From Emticicia aquatilis (GTDB taxonomy: Bacteria > Bacteroidota > Bacteroidia > Cytophagales > Spirosomataceae), in contig NZ_BMKK01000006.1 in NCBI RefSeq assembly GCF_014644295.1, positions 124,001 through 188,000 on the forward strand: a stretch of DNA of 64,000 nucleotides, written 5' to 3'. Below, in pieces: positions 1 to 8,851 of this stretch. The notes beneath the pieces were generated by a model. The model saw only the letters and a list, made by a program, of their open reading frames with translations, was not told the DNA's origin and ran no database searches. Made by a program: the position numbers and the translations under genes. Every line of letters starts with the position of its first letter. The first letter of the stretch is position 1.

Positions 1-878
1 TTTGTTACATCATCAGGGCTTCCCTCGAAGGCTTTGTCTTCCACTTCAATCACAACTGGGCCACGATAACGCACATCAGTGAGTGCAGCAAAGAATTTTC
101 CCCAACGAACATCTCCCAGACCAGGCAGTTTTGGTGAATGATATTCAAGCGGATTGGCTAAGATTCCAACTCTATCCAATTTATCGTGATATACTTTTAC
201 ATCTTTTAAGTGAATATGATGCAAACGGTCTTTGTATTGATAAATTGGTTTGATTTCGTCCATCATCTGAAAAATCATGTGCGATGGGTCATAATTCAGT
301 CCGAAAAGTGGGGTTTTGAAGGTTTCAAACATTCTGTCCCAAACAACTGGGCTGATTGCTAAGTTTTTTCCCCCCGGCCATTCATCATTCGTAAAGAACA
401 TTGGGCAGTTTTCAATACCAATCTTAATACCTTCTTGCTCAGCAGTTTCGATGATTGGCTTCCACAATTTCTTAAAGATTTTCAAATTATCTTCGATATT
501 TTTCTTGGGGTCACGCCCAATAAAAGTATTCATTACAGGAACACCAAGCGTATTGCAGGCTCTAATTACTTTCTTGATATGCTCAATATAAAATTCAGAT
601 TTTGCCTTATCGGCATCTAATGGATTAGGGTAATAACCTAAGCCCGAAATACTAATGTTTTTTTCGTGAAGATATGATTTGATATACTTCACTTGATGTG
701 GGTCGTGTAGTTTATCGACATTGATGTGGGTTACGCCTGCATAACGACGTGTCTCGCCTCCCTCTGTTGGCCAACACATCATCTCTAAGCACGAAAATTC
801 GTGTTTAGATGCAAAATCTACTACGTGTTCAAAGCCAAAATCGGCCAGAATCGCACTTACAAATCCGAGTTTTAACAT
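1..878 (-). CDS. Sugar phosphate isomerase/epimerase-like TIM barrel (3' end outside window)
   Basis: The reverse strand encodes at least 292 residues and runs off the left edge, so the C-terminus is missing. It begins MLKLGFVSAILADFGFEHVV and reads as a xylose-isomerase-like TIM barrel. Metal and substrate ligand blocks of the family are visible: IGIENCPM (Glu), NYDPSHM (Asp/His), HIHLKDVK (His) and VVIEVED (Glu). Such proteins isomerise or epimerise small sugars or sugar derivatives, usually in the cytoplasm; no export signal is seen. The substrate cannot be told from sequence. A plausible reverse-strand promoter lies just upstream. Family assignment is firm, the exact reaction is not. Confidence 0.85.
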   Translation of the reverse strand, partial: MLKLGFVSAILADFGFEHVVDFASKHEFSCLEMMCWPTEGGETRRYAGVTHINVDKLHDPHQVKYIKSYLHEKNISISGLGYYPNPLDADKAKSEFYIEHIKKVIRACNTLGVPVMNTFIGRDPKKNIEDNLKIFKKLWKPIIETAEQEGIKIGIENCPMFFTNDEWPGGKNLAISPVVWDRMFETFKTPLFGLNYDPSHMIFQMMDEIKPIYQYKDRLHHIHLKDVKVYHDKLDRVGILANPLEYHSPKLPGLGDVRWGKFFAALTDVRYRGPVVIEVEDKAFEGSPDDVT

Positions 879-907
879 AATACTTGTTGAATAGAAGTTT
901 GTTCAAT

Positions 908-937
908 CAAATTTATGAAAAAAATACCTTCGTCAAA
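908..937 (-). promoter_or_regulatory. Bacteroidota-type promoter for the isomerase-like gene
   Basis: On the reverse strand TTTG (937-934) is followed 18 bp later by TAAATTTG (915-908), matching the TAnnTTTG -7 box. The spacing is slightly short of the usual 19-21 bp. The start codon is about 30 bp downstream. Confidence 0.45.
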
Positions 938-1150
938 ATCCAAATATCATATTTCAACGTATGTTATTCTTTAAAGCAGCATTTATTGTTTATGATTATA
1001 TACTTTTGTTTAAACAAATAGACATATAAGCATAAGCCCAATTAAAACGTAAAAGTGAGTATTATTTGCTATAATCGTGCTTTTTAGTTAGTATTTAATA
1101 GTCCACCGCCAATTACGTTTAACTTTTTATAAATATTTTTACACAAAAGC

Positions 1151-1182
1151 TTGTTTTTACAAATACATTTTGTTTAACTTTG
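1151..1182 (+). promoter_or_regulatory. Promoter of the ECF sigma-factor gene
   Basis: TTG (1151-1153), 21 bp, then TAACTTTG (1175-1182), a perfect TAnnTTTG -7 box. Transcription would begin near 1189, downstream of the ATG at 1170. This argues for translation from the ATG at 1206. Confidence 0.7.
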
Positions 1183-1205
1183 CTTCAACAAAAATAAACA
1201 AAGCT

Positions 1206-1718
1206 ATGACTGCTCTCGAATTCAACTACGCCATATCAAAAACATCAAAGTCATTGAAGCCTTTTGCTATGAGGCTCACAAAAGACAATGAAGATGCCAA
1301 TGATTTATTACAGGATACACTCATGAAAGCATTCTTGAATCGTGATAAGTATTCGGACGGTACAAACCTAAAAGCATGGCTTTATACCATCATGAAGAAT
1401 ACGTTCATTACGAACTATCAGAGAATGGTGAGAAAGAATACTTTTATTGATACAACGGATAATCTTCATTATATCAATAGCACTGAAAGTTTAGTTGATA
1501 ATGATGCTTATTCGTCGTTTGCGATGGAAGACATCAATAATGCGGTAGAAACACTCGATGAAGCGTATCGTCAACCATTTATGATGCACTTCAAGGGTTT
1601 TAAATACCATGAAATTGCTCAGAAATTGAGTATTCCGATTGGTACAGTAAAAAACAGAATACATATTGCAAGAAAAGAATTAAAGGATAAATTGTACATG
1701 TACGCTTATTCTTTCTAA
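1206..1718 (+). CDS. RNA polymerase sigma factor, sigma-70/ECF type
   Basis: A 170-residue ECF-type sigma factor. Region 2 is seen as DNEDANDLLQDTLMKAFLNR followed by LKAWLYTIMKNTFITNYQR. Region 4 is the C-terminal helix-turn-helix EIAQKLSIPIGTVKNRIHIARK. It would direct RNA polymerase to a distinct promoter set. A longer frame from 1170 exists, but the -7 box at 1175-1182 lies inside it, so MTALEFNY at 1206 is chosen. No anti-sigma gene is next to it: the upstream gene is divergent and the downstream one convergent, so it stands alone. Highly similar stand-alone ECF factors are widespread in Bacteroidota. Its regulon cannot be read from the sequence. Confidence 0.9.
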   Translation: MTALEFNYAISKTSKSLKPFAMRLTKDNEDANDLLQDTLMKAFLNRDKYSDGTNLKAWLYTIMKNTFITNYQRMVRKNTFIDTTDNLHYINSTESLVDNDAYSSFAMEDINNAVETLDEAYRQPFMMHFKGFKYHEIAQKLSIPIGTVKNRIHIARKELKDKLYMYAYSF

Positions 1719-1779
1719 TAATATTATTTTGATGGTTACGACCATCTGTATAGTTTTTGGTTAAAAAAGAGGAAGGTTC

Positions 1780-1813
1780 AAAAAGGTTGTATGCTTTGCT
1801 GACAACCTTTTTT
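1780..1813. terminator. Bidirectional terminator between sigma factor and prenyltransferase
   Basis: Stem AAAAAGGTTGT (1780-1790) pairs with ACAACCTTTTTT (1802-1813) over an 11-nt loop. A-rich and T-rich flanks on the two sides suit both convergent genes. Confidence 0.8.
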
Positions 1814-1843
1814 CATTTTTGGGCAGCAGAAATTCACAATTTC

Positions 1844-2689
1844 TTATTTGACACACAACCAAATATAGAAACCATTCAAACAAACTGATGCAAGTAAATT
1901 GAGCCACATCGTATTTTTGAAATTCGCTTGACTTTTATTCTTCAGCGTTTTCAGAAACCACCAACCAAAAAATGCGAGCGTAGGCAGATTGAAAATAGAT
2001 AAAGCTATAAAATTGTTTATGGTAAAATAATAGAAGAATCCAGCAAATGCAAGCATGAAAACAATAGCCGTAAAAACGAACGTACCGTTGATGCCCAATA
2101 ATATGCTCATAGTGGTATCTCCTCGCTTGGCATCTTCTTCGTGCTGATAAATCTGAGACATCGGATAAACTGCCCAAAGCATTAGCGTGCTGATAATGGC
2201 AGGTAAAATTTGAGGTTTTAAGATTTCAAAGTTTTTTTCAAAAGCCATAATGATTGCGAAATAAGTAAATGCTCCTTGAAAAAAACCAACAACTAACCAA
2301 CTCAAAATCGGATATTTCTTTAATCTAATGCTATCGTTGCTATAAGCTTTTGATACTAAACCATAAACAAAAATCATCAGAGCAAAAACCCAGTCAATAA
2401 CAAAAAAAACTATTATCACGGCCAAAACATCCATTACCCACGAAACCCAAAAAAGTTTTTTATCAACCGCCGGAGGTTTTTCGAGTCCACCAATGCTGCC
2501 TTCATCTTTATCAAAATAACTATTGTAAGCATTACTGGCAGGATAAACCAATAAATGTAAAATAATAAATATCCAAAAAGCTTTAGATTTATCAAGATTG
2601 GGAGCCTGACTAATCGCAAACCAATAGACAGGCATCAGAAAAAACGAAAATGGGATTCGTAGGTGAAGTAGAATATCTTTAGCATTCAT
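1844..2689 (-). CDS. UbiA-family prenyltransferase-like membrane protein
   Basis: 281 residues with about eight hydrophobic segments. The first Asp-rich loop reads SNAYNSYFDKDEG (about residues 52-64). The second loop reads QIYQHEEDAKRGDTT. Both are the placements expected for Mg-diphosphate binding in the UbiA superfamily, which transfers prenyl groups to aromatic or lipid acceptors in the inner membrane. The first motif is NxxxDxDE, not the classical NDxxDxxxD, so this is a divergent member and the acceptor is unknown; quinone, heme-like and carotenoid or tetraether side branches are all possible. No pathway neighbours are present. A good promoter lies upstream on the reverse strand. Confidence 0.8.
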   Translation of the reverse strand: MNAKDILLHLRIPFSFFLMPVYWFAISQAPNLDKSKAFWIFIILHLLVYPASNAYNSYFDKDEGSIGGLEKPPAVDKKLFWVSWVMDVLAVIIVFFVIDWVFALMIFVYGLVSKAYSNDSIRLKKYPILSWLVVGFFQGAFTYFAIIMAFEKNFEILKPQILPAIISTLMLWAVYPMSQIYQHEEDAKRGDTTMSILLGINGTFVFTAIVFMLAFAGFFYYFTINNFIALSIFNLPTLAFFGWWFLKTLKNKSQANFKNTMWLNLLASVCLNGFYIWLCVK

Positions 2690-2718
2690 GGGTTCTTAGC
2701 TCTGTTTTTCATTCAAAT

Positions 2719-2749
2719 CAAAAGTAGATATATACCACACAAAAACAAA
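2719..2749 (-). promoter_or_regulatory. Promoter of the UbiA-like gene
   Basis: Reverse-strand TTTG (2749-2746), 19 bp, TACTTTTG (2726-2719). Both boxes and the spacing fit the Bacteroidota consensus. The ATG at 2689 is 30 bp downstream. Confidence 0.7.
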
Positions 2750-2898
2750 ATATCTTTCGGATTGAGGTTTTATAAATGTACATTTAGCACGAAATCTAAA
2801 TCATGAAAGAATCTTTATTTTGGTATTTTTCTGAATTTAGAAGGAAGGATTTTAAATTTGTGCCTAAATTGTCGTGATTATCGTCACACCACTACCCT

Positions 2899-5496
2899 AT
2901 GCTAAGAGCCGTTATACCCATAAAATTGATTTCCTTACTACTAACCCTGACCTTTTTACTCTCTATTCGGGTCAATGGACAAGAGTATGGCCTTGAGTTC
3001 TTGGGTCACGAAGTAGTTACTGACCAACGTACTGCCTTAATAATAGGAAAAGAGCAACCAGTCTGCATAAAAAAAGATTTTGAACTAAGTTTTGAGCTAA
3101 AATTTAAGCCAAAGGTTCAATCGTATTTTGGCTATGTATTCAGAATTATTACTGACGAAGGCCAAAATCTCGATTTATTGTTTCAGTCGGATGCCCGTGG
3201 CAAACAGCAAACCTTTAGGGTAATTTCGGGCGATAAAGACATTAAGCTAAAAACCCTCAATACCAATTTATTCTATGCTAAATGGAATAAATTCAGAATT
3301 GCGATTCAAGATAAAAAGATTGAAGTCTTCGATGATAATCAACTATTAGGCTCGGGCGTAATCTCGTCTAAGATAAAAGGTTGCTTTAAAATTTATTTTG
3401 GAGAATGCTCTGACCCAAAATTTCTGACGAGCGATGCTCTACCGATGTATTTAAGGAACATCACGCTCAAATCTGAGCAAAAAATCTTGCACCACTGGCC
3501 TTTAAGAGAGATTTCGGGTACAACTACTGCCGATATTTTTAATGCTCAACAAAAAGCCTTTACTAAAAATGCGAATTGGCTACTCAAAAAACACTACGAG
3601 TGGAAACAACTCGGAAGATTGAAAGTAAAAGGAAATTCGAGCTTTGCGTTTGATTCTAATCAACGGAGAATTATTATTAACACCGACCTAAAGACTTATT
3701 TTTTCAATACTCAAAATGATTCTTTGAGCAGCAAGCCACTGGGGCAAAGCCATAAGAAGTTTACGTTTGGCGATATGGCAGTTTTTCTACCATCACAAAA
3801 CAAGCTCATGAATCTTCGACTAAACGAAAAAAAGGTTTTTAATTATAATGCCTCACAAAACAGTTGGGATATAACGCCCGACGAAAAATATAACCTGACC
3901 GAATATTGGCATCATAATAAATACATATATCCGACTGATTCGGCAATGGTACTAATTGGTGGTTACGGACAATATAAATACAAAAACAGTTTTCAGAAAT
4001 ATTCTTTCAACAACAATACGTGGTCTGATTTGCACCTAAAAGGCGATACCATTACGCCTCGGTATATGTTTGGCCTCGGCACGAAAAATAGCACAAAGTC
4101 ATATTTATTTGGTGGTTTTGGCTCAAAAACTGGCGACCAAGGCCTAAATCCACAAAATTATTATGATATGTTTGAAATTGACTGGCAAACAAACACTATC
4201 AAAAAAATCTATGATTTAAAAGTACCCGAAACCCCTTTCGTGGTAGCATCATCATTAATTCTAAATGATAAAAACGATACTTTTTATGGGCTAATATATA
4301 ATCAGTTAAAGTTTAATTCGAGTCTCCAGTTGGTTGAAGGTTCGCTTTCAAAACCCGAAATAAAACCTATTTCCAAAGAAATCCCTTATCAGTTTTTGGA
4401 TGTAGGTAGCAACGCCGACATCTATTTCGATAAAAACAACTCAAAACTTTTTTGCGTAACGAGTTTTCATGACCGTATTCCAGTAGATTCGACTGAAATC
4501 ATCATTTACTCGCTTGATTTTCCACCATCAAACCTACCCGCTGAGATAAAAGCCAATAAGGTGTCTTTTAGCCAATATTTCAGCAAAAACATTTATATCA
4601 TTCTTCCTCTTCTGTTGCTTGGTGGTCTCGGCTACTATTTTTTGCGTAGAAAAAAAGCAATGCCTGAGAATACAGAAATTGCATTGAACGAAACGCAAAC
4701 AGAAGCAGCCCTATTCGATGAGCCAGTTATTGAAGAACTACCAACACCTCAACTCAACGAAGAAGTTATCAATAAGGGGAAAGTACTTTTGTTTGGCGGT
4801 TTTCAATTCATCAACGATAAAGGAACAGACCTAACCAATATGTTCACGCCTTTATTGAAGGAAATGTTTTTGTATATTTTGTTGCATTCGGTTAGATGGA
4901 ACATGGGAATTAATTCGCAGCAACTCAACGAATTATTGTGGTTCGATAAAACTGCCGATAGTGCCAGAAATAATCGCTCGGTAAATATTACAAAACTGAA
5001 GACCATCTTTGAGCAGTTACCTTCGATAGCCATTGGCAAAGACACAGGAAACTGGATGATTACACTCGACCCCGAAAAAGTGTATTTAGACTACTTTGAG
5101 TTTTTGAAATTGACTAACTCAAAGAAAACAATCAATAGCCAACAAATTGGTCAACTAACCGAAATCATTAATCGTGGCGGTTTTCTGACAACTTTAGAAT
5201 ACGAATGGCTCGATGATTTTAAAGGCGAAATTTCTAATAAAGTTATTGATACTTATTTGGCCTATTCTAAGCAGCTCGACATCAGTAAAAATGCCGAAGA
5301 GATTATCGAAATTGCCGACAATATTTTCAAATTCGACTCGGTTGACGAGACCGCCATGTCAATGAAATGTCGTGCTTTAGTTCAGCTCGGAAAGCATTCT
5401 TTAGCCAAAACATCCTACGAAAAATTTGCGAAAGACTACAAACGCTTATACTCCGAAGATTATGGCGTATCGTACAAGGAAGTCTTAGGAACATAA
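2899..5496 (+). CDS. Membrane-anchored LamG/kelch sensor with cytoplasmic winged-helix regulator domain
   Basis: 865 residues in a two-sided arrangement. An N-terminal signal or anchor (residues 1-28, ending SIRVNGQ) leads into a concanavalin/LamG-like beta region (about 30-200). Next comes a kelch-like propeller region (about 270-530, with blocks such as GGYGQYKYKNSFQKYSF and LFGGFGSKTGDQG). One strong membrane helix follows (about 564-583, IYIILPLLLLGGLGYYFL), ending in RRKK. The C-terminal part (about 627-745, from GKVLLFGGFQFINDKG) looks like an OmpR/SARP-type winged helix, followed by an alpha-helical TPR/BTAD-like tail. The charge after the helix places the DNA-binding part in the cytoplasm. 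It lies directly upstream of susC/susD and could control them, which is inference. A terminator separates it from susC. Confidence 0.75.
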   Translation: MLRAVIPIKLISLLLTLTFLLSIRVNGQEYGLEFLGHEVVTDQRTALIIGKEQPVCIKKDFELSFELKFKPKVQSYFGYVFRIITDEGQNLDLLFQSDARGKQQTFRVISGDKDIKLKTLNTNLFYAKWNKFRIAIQDKKIEVFDDNQLLGSGVISSKIKGCFKIYFGECSDPKFLTSDALPMYLRNITLKSEQKILHHWPLREISGTTTADIFNAQQKAFTKNANWLLKKHYEWKQLGRLKVKGNSSFAFDSNQRRIIINTDLKTYFFNTQNDSLSSKPLGQSHKKFTFGDMAVFLPSQNKLMNLRLNEKKVFNYNASQNSWDITPDEKYNLTEYWHHNKYIYPTDSAMVLIGGYGQYKYKNSFQKYSFNNNTWSDLHLKGDTITPRYMFGLGTKNSTKSYLFGGFGSKTGDQGLNPQNYYDMFEIDWQTNTIKKIYDLKVPETPFVVASSLILNDKNDTFYGLIYNQLKFNSSLQLVEGSLSKPEIKPISKEIPYQFLDVGSNADIYFDKNNSKLFCVTSFHDRIPVDSTEIIIYSLDFPPSNLPAEIKANKVSFSQYFSKNIYIILPLLLLGGLGYYFLRRKKAMPENTEIALNETQTEAALFDEPVIEELPTPQLNEEVINKGKVLLFGGFQFINDKGTDLTNMFTPLLKEMFLYILLHSVRWNMGINSQQLNELLWFDKTADSARNNRSVNITKLKTIFEQLPSIAIGKDTGNWMITLDPEKVYLDYFEFLKLTNSKKTINSQQIGQLTEIINRGGFLTTLEYEWLDDFKGEISNKVIDTYLAYSKQLDISKNAEEIIEIADNIFKFDSVDETAMSMKCRALVQLGKHSLAKTSYEKFAKDYKRLYSEDYGVSYKEVLGT

Positions 5497-5552
5497 AGCA
5501 CAAAATCAATATTAAGATATTATCAAATATTTGTTTATTTATTAAAAAAATT

Positions 5553-5589
5553 AAAAAAGCCCTTTAAGCGATGTTTAAAGGGCTTTTTT
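5553..5589 (+). terminator. Rho-independent terminator after the membrane regulator
   Basis: Perfect 15-bp stem AAAAAAGCCCTTTAA (5553-5567) with TTAAAGGGCTTTTTT (5575-5589), ending in a T run. Confidence 0.9.
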
Positions 5590-5752
5590 AGTGCTTCTAA
5601 GGCTATTTAAGGCCATTTGTGTTGTTTAAAAGTAGGTAAAAATGGGCTTTCTGTTAATTTAAAATTAAGAAAAAATTATGTGCGTGTTAATATTTTAGAT
5701 GTCAATAAAAGTTTCATAATTCTTTTCATTAACCTAATATTTAAATTCGAGT

Positions 5753-8700
5753 ATGAAGAAAACATTACGACAGTTTTTCAATGCCTTCATACTTTCTCTT
5801 TTTGTGTTTTCGGCTTATGCCCAAAACGTGAAAATTACAGGGAAAGTAACCGACGACGGAGGGTCTCCTCTCTATGGTGTCAATGTGGCAATCAAAGGTT
5901 CTACTAAAGGTACAATTTCTGATGATAAAGGAATGTACTCAATTGAGGCTGCTAAAGGAAGCGAACTAACATTTAGTTACATTGGCTTTTCTGCCACAAA
6001 CGTAACAGTTGGTAGCTCAAATGTCATTAATGTAAGTCTAAAACCAGAGGCTGGCGTACTCAACGAAGTAGTTGTAACGGCTTTGGGTATCTCTAAAGAA
6101 GCCCGTAAAGTTGGTTATGCAGTAACAACTGTAAATGGCGACCAAATGACTAAAGCCCGTGAGACTAACGTGGCTTATTCGATGGCTGGTCGTGTAGCAG
6201 GTTTGAATATCTCAGGTACAAATGGAGGTTCGGGTTCTTCGGCCAGAATTTTGTTGAGAGGTATGGCCAGCTTTACCGCAAGCTCTCCGCTAATCGTATT
6301 AAACGGTGTGCCGATTGACAATACGCAAAGAGGTAGTGCTGGAGAGTGGGGTGGTGCAGATAACGGCGACGGTATCTCAAACTTAAACCCTGACGACATC
6401 GAAAGTATGTCGGTTTTGAAAGGTGCTTCGGCATCGGCTCTTTATGGTGCAAGAGCAGCCAACGGTGTAATTTTGATTACTACCAAATCTGGTAAAAAAG
6501 GCAAAATGTCAGTTGACTACAACCTTAATACAGTGGCTGAACAAGCTATCAACTACACCGATTATCAGTATGTTTATGGTCAAGGCTTGAATGGCAAAAG
6601 ACCAGCTAATACGGTTAGTGCATTAAACAGCGGTATGTTGAGCTGGGGTGAAAAATTAGACGGTGCTTCAACTATCCAATTTGATGGCAAAAGCTATCCA
6701 TACTCAGCAGTTAAAGACAACATCAAAAACTTCTACCGCACAGGTTCGTCAATCACTAACTCTTTGGCAATCGCAAGCGGTAACGAGACTGGTAGCTTCC
6801 GTCTCTCACTGGCAAATTTGGGTAATAACTCAATCTTGAGAAATAGTGGCCTCGACCGCAAAACTGCCAACTTCACTGGTTCACAAAAATTTGGTCAAAA
6901 ACTCAAAGTTGATTTGATGGTAAATTATGTTGATGAGAAAAACACCAACAAACCACAACTCAGCGACGGCCCAATGAATGCCAATAACATCAACTTCTTG
7001 GCAACCAACGTGGCTCAATCAGTATTAATGCCTGGCTACGATGCAAGCACCGAAAACGGAAATGAGATTCAGTATAACGATGATATTTACGTAACCAACC
7101 CTTGGTTTGTTGTAAATCGTTATAGAAATGATGTAAAACGTAAGCGTATGCTTTCGGCATTGACGGCAAAATACGACATCACTAAAAAAATCTACTCACA
7201 AATACGTTTTGGATACGATTTATTGAATGATGGTACTTTCAAAGTAACTCCAACTGGTACAGCCTATTCAAATGGACAAAAAGGTGGCTTAGATGATTTA
7301 TCAAAATCTACTACTTCTGAGTTAAATGCTGAAGCTATTTTAGGTGGTAGCTTTGATTTAGTAAAAGATATTTCATTAGATGCCATTGTTGGTGCGGCAG
7401 CTCGTAAAAACAAATACGATATGCTTCGTGTAGGTGGTGGCCCATTTGTTATCCCGTTCTTCTATAGTCCATACAATGTTCTTTCTTTCAACCGTGATTA
7501 TGGTTATAGCGAGAAACAAACCAATTCGGCTTTCTATTCATTAGATTTCAACTACAAAAATCAGTTGATTTTATCTACAACAGGCCGTTATGATGCGTTC
7601 TCGACATTACCAAAAGACAATTACGGTATCTTTACTCCATCAGTTTCTTTGAGCTATGATTTCACAGATTTAGCAAACTCATCGAAATTGAGCTATGGTA
7701 AATTCAGAGCATCTTACGCAGTTGTAAGTGGTGAGCCAGCAAGTCCATATAGTACTTCGCAGTATTATAGCGTTGGTGGAGCTATCCAAGGAATCACAAC
7801 TGGTTCGTTTAGCAGTACATTACCAAATTTATTCCTGAAACCTTATACGCTTTCAGAGTTTGAGTTAGGTACTGAATTGAAATTCTACAAAAACCGTTTA
7901 GGTTTCGATGTGGCTTATTTCAACCGTAAAACTCATAACGAAATCATCAATGGTTCGTTGTCAGAAGCAACTGGTTTTAGCAGCCAACAAATCGGTACAG
8001 GTTCAACTCAAAACTCAGGTTTAGAAGCATTAGTAATGGGTGTACCAGTTGAGACAGGTGGTTTGAAATGGACTACTTCATTCAACTTTACTTGGATTAA
8101 AAACAAAATCGTTGAAATCAATGGTTCTGGAAGTGCCGACCAACAATTAGGCTTAGGAACATACCGCCCGTTGAACGCCAATACAGCTTTGATTAAAGGC
8201 TTACCTGGCCCACAAATCATGGCTTATGATTATGTTTATGACGCTCAAGGAAGAATTGTAATCGACGAAACTGGTATTCCTGTACAAGCAGCAGCACGTA
8301 CGCCAATGGGTTCGGTATTACCGAAAGTTTATGGTGGTTTCAACAACGAATTTAGCTACAAAAACTTCAATCTTTCATTCTTGTTTGACTATCGTTTTGG
8401 TAATAAAGTGCTTTCAGCAACTAACTATTACACAATTTTCCGTGGTTTGAACCAAATGACTCTTGAAGGTCGTGAGACAGGTGTAGTAGCTGCTGGTGTA
8501 ACAAAATCTGGTGCAACAAATACAGTAAATGTACCAGCTCAAACTTACTACCAAAACTTAGCACGTAGAATTTCAGCATTGAACGTAATGGACGGAAGTT
8601 TCATCAAACTTCGCCAAGTTACACTCGGCTATTCTCTCAATCCTAAATTCTTGGGTAAAACTCCAATCAAATCTATCGAACTTTCAATCGTAGGAAGAAA

Positions 8701-8839
8701 CCTTCTTACATTATTGAAACACACCGATAACATCGACCCAGAAGCAGGTTTCTCATCTGTACTAAGCTATGCAGGTATCGAAGGTAACAGTTTACCATCT
8801 ACTCGCACTTATGGTTTGAACCTAAATGTTAAATTCTAA
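5753..8839 (+). CDS. SusC/RagA-family TonB-linked outer membrane transporter
   Basis: 1028 residues. A signal peptide ends near AYAQ. A carboxypeptidase-regulatory-like domain follows (VKITGKVTDDGGSPLYGVNV, about residues 24-105). The TonB-dependent plug carries SusC signatures such as LNEVVVTALGI and SVLKGASASALYGARAANGV. The rest is a long beta-barrel ending RTYGLNLNVKF with a terminal aromatic residue. It imports oligosaccharides or other large nutrients across the outer membrane with energy from TonB-ExbBD. The susD partner begins 12 bp after the stop, so the two form one unit. No glycoside hydrolase or peptidase sits beside the pair, so the substrate is unknown. The ethanolamine-type permease downstream is convergent and not part of the operon. 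Confidence 0.95.
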   Translation: MKKTLRQFFNAFILSLFVFSAYAQNVKITGKVTDDGGSPLYGVNVAIKGSTKGTISDDKGMYSIEAAKGSELTFSYIGFSATNVTVGSSNVINVSLKPEAGVLNEVVVTALGISKEARKVGYAVTTVNGDQMTKARETNVAYSMAGRVAGLNISGTNGGSGSSARILLRGMASFTASSPLIVLNGVPIDNTQRGSAGEWGGADNGDGISNLNPDDIESMSVLKGASASALYGARAANGVILITTKSGKKGKMSVDYNLNTVAEQAINYTDYQYVYGQGLNGKRPANTVSALNSGMLSWGEKLDGASTIQFDGKSYPYSAVKDNIKNFYRTGSSITNSLAIASGNETGSFRLSLANLGNNSILRNSGLDRKTANFTGSQKFGQKLKVDLMVNYVDEKNTNKPQLSDGPMNANNINFLATNVAQSVLMPGYDASTENGNEIQYNDDIYVTNPWFVVNRYRNDVKRKRMLSALTAKYDITKKIYSQIRFGYDLLNDGTFKVTPTGTAYSNGQKGGLDDLSKSTTSELNAEAILGGSFDLVKDISLDAIVGAAARKNKYDMLRVGGGPFVIPFFYSPYNVLSFNRDYGYSEKQTNSAFYSLDFNYKNQLILSTTGRYDAFSTLPKDNYGIFTPSVSLSYDFTDLANSSKLSYGKFRASYAVVSGEPASPYSTSQYYSVGGAIQGITTGSFSSTLPNLFLKPYTLSEFELGTELKFYKNRLGFDVAYFNRKTHNEIINGSLSEATGFSSQQIGTGSTQNSGLEALVMGVPVETGGLKWTTSFNFTWIKNKIVEINGSGSADQQLGLGTYRPLNANTALIKGLPGPQIMAYDYVYDAQGRIVIDETGIPVQAAARTPMGSVLPKVYGGFNNEFSYKNFNLSFLFDYRFGNKVLSATNYYTIFRGLNQMTLEGRETGVVAAGVTKSGATNTVNVPAQTYYQNLARRISALNVMDGSFIKLRQVTLGYSLNPKFLGKTPIKSIELSIVGRNLLTLLKHTDNIDPEAGFSSVLSYAGIEGNSLPSTRTYGLNLNVKF

Positions 8840-8851
8840 ACGAGGCTTACT

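Larger units (their letters stand above)
879..1205. other. Intergenic region between divergent genes, 327 bp
   Basis: AT-rich spacer between the isomerase-like gene and the sigma-factor gene. It holds one promoter-like site for each direction (908-937 reverse, 1151-1182 forward). No coding region, hairpin or RNA gene could be supported between them. Confidence 0.6.

Noticed and set aside
316-591. Forward frame opposite the isomerase-like gene
   Set aside because: The reverse strand encodes a clear TIM-barrel family protein over this stretch; the forward frame resembles nothing.
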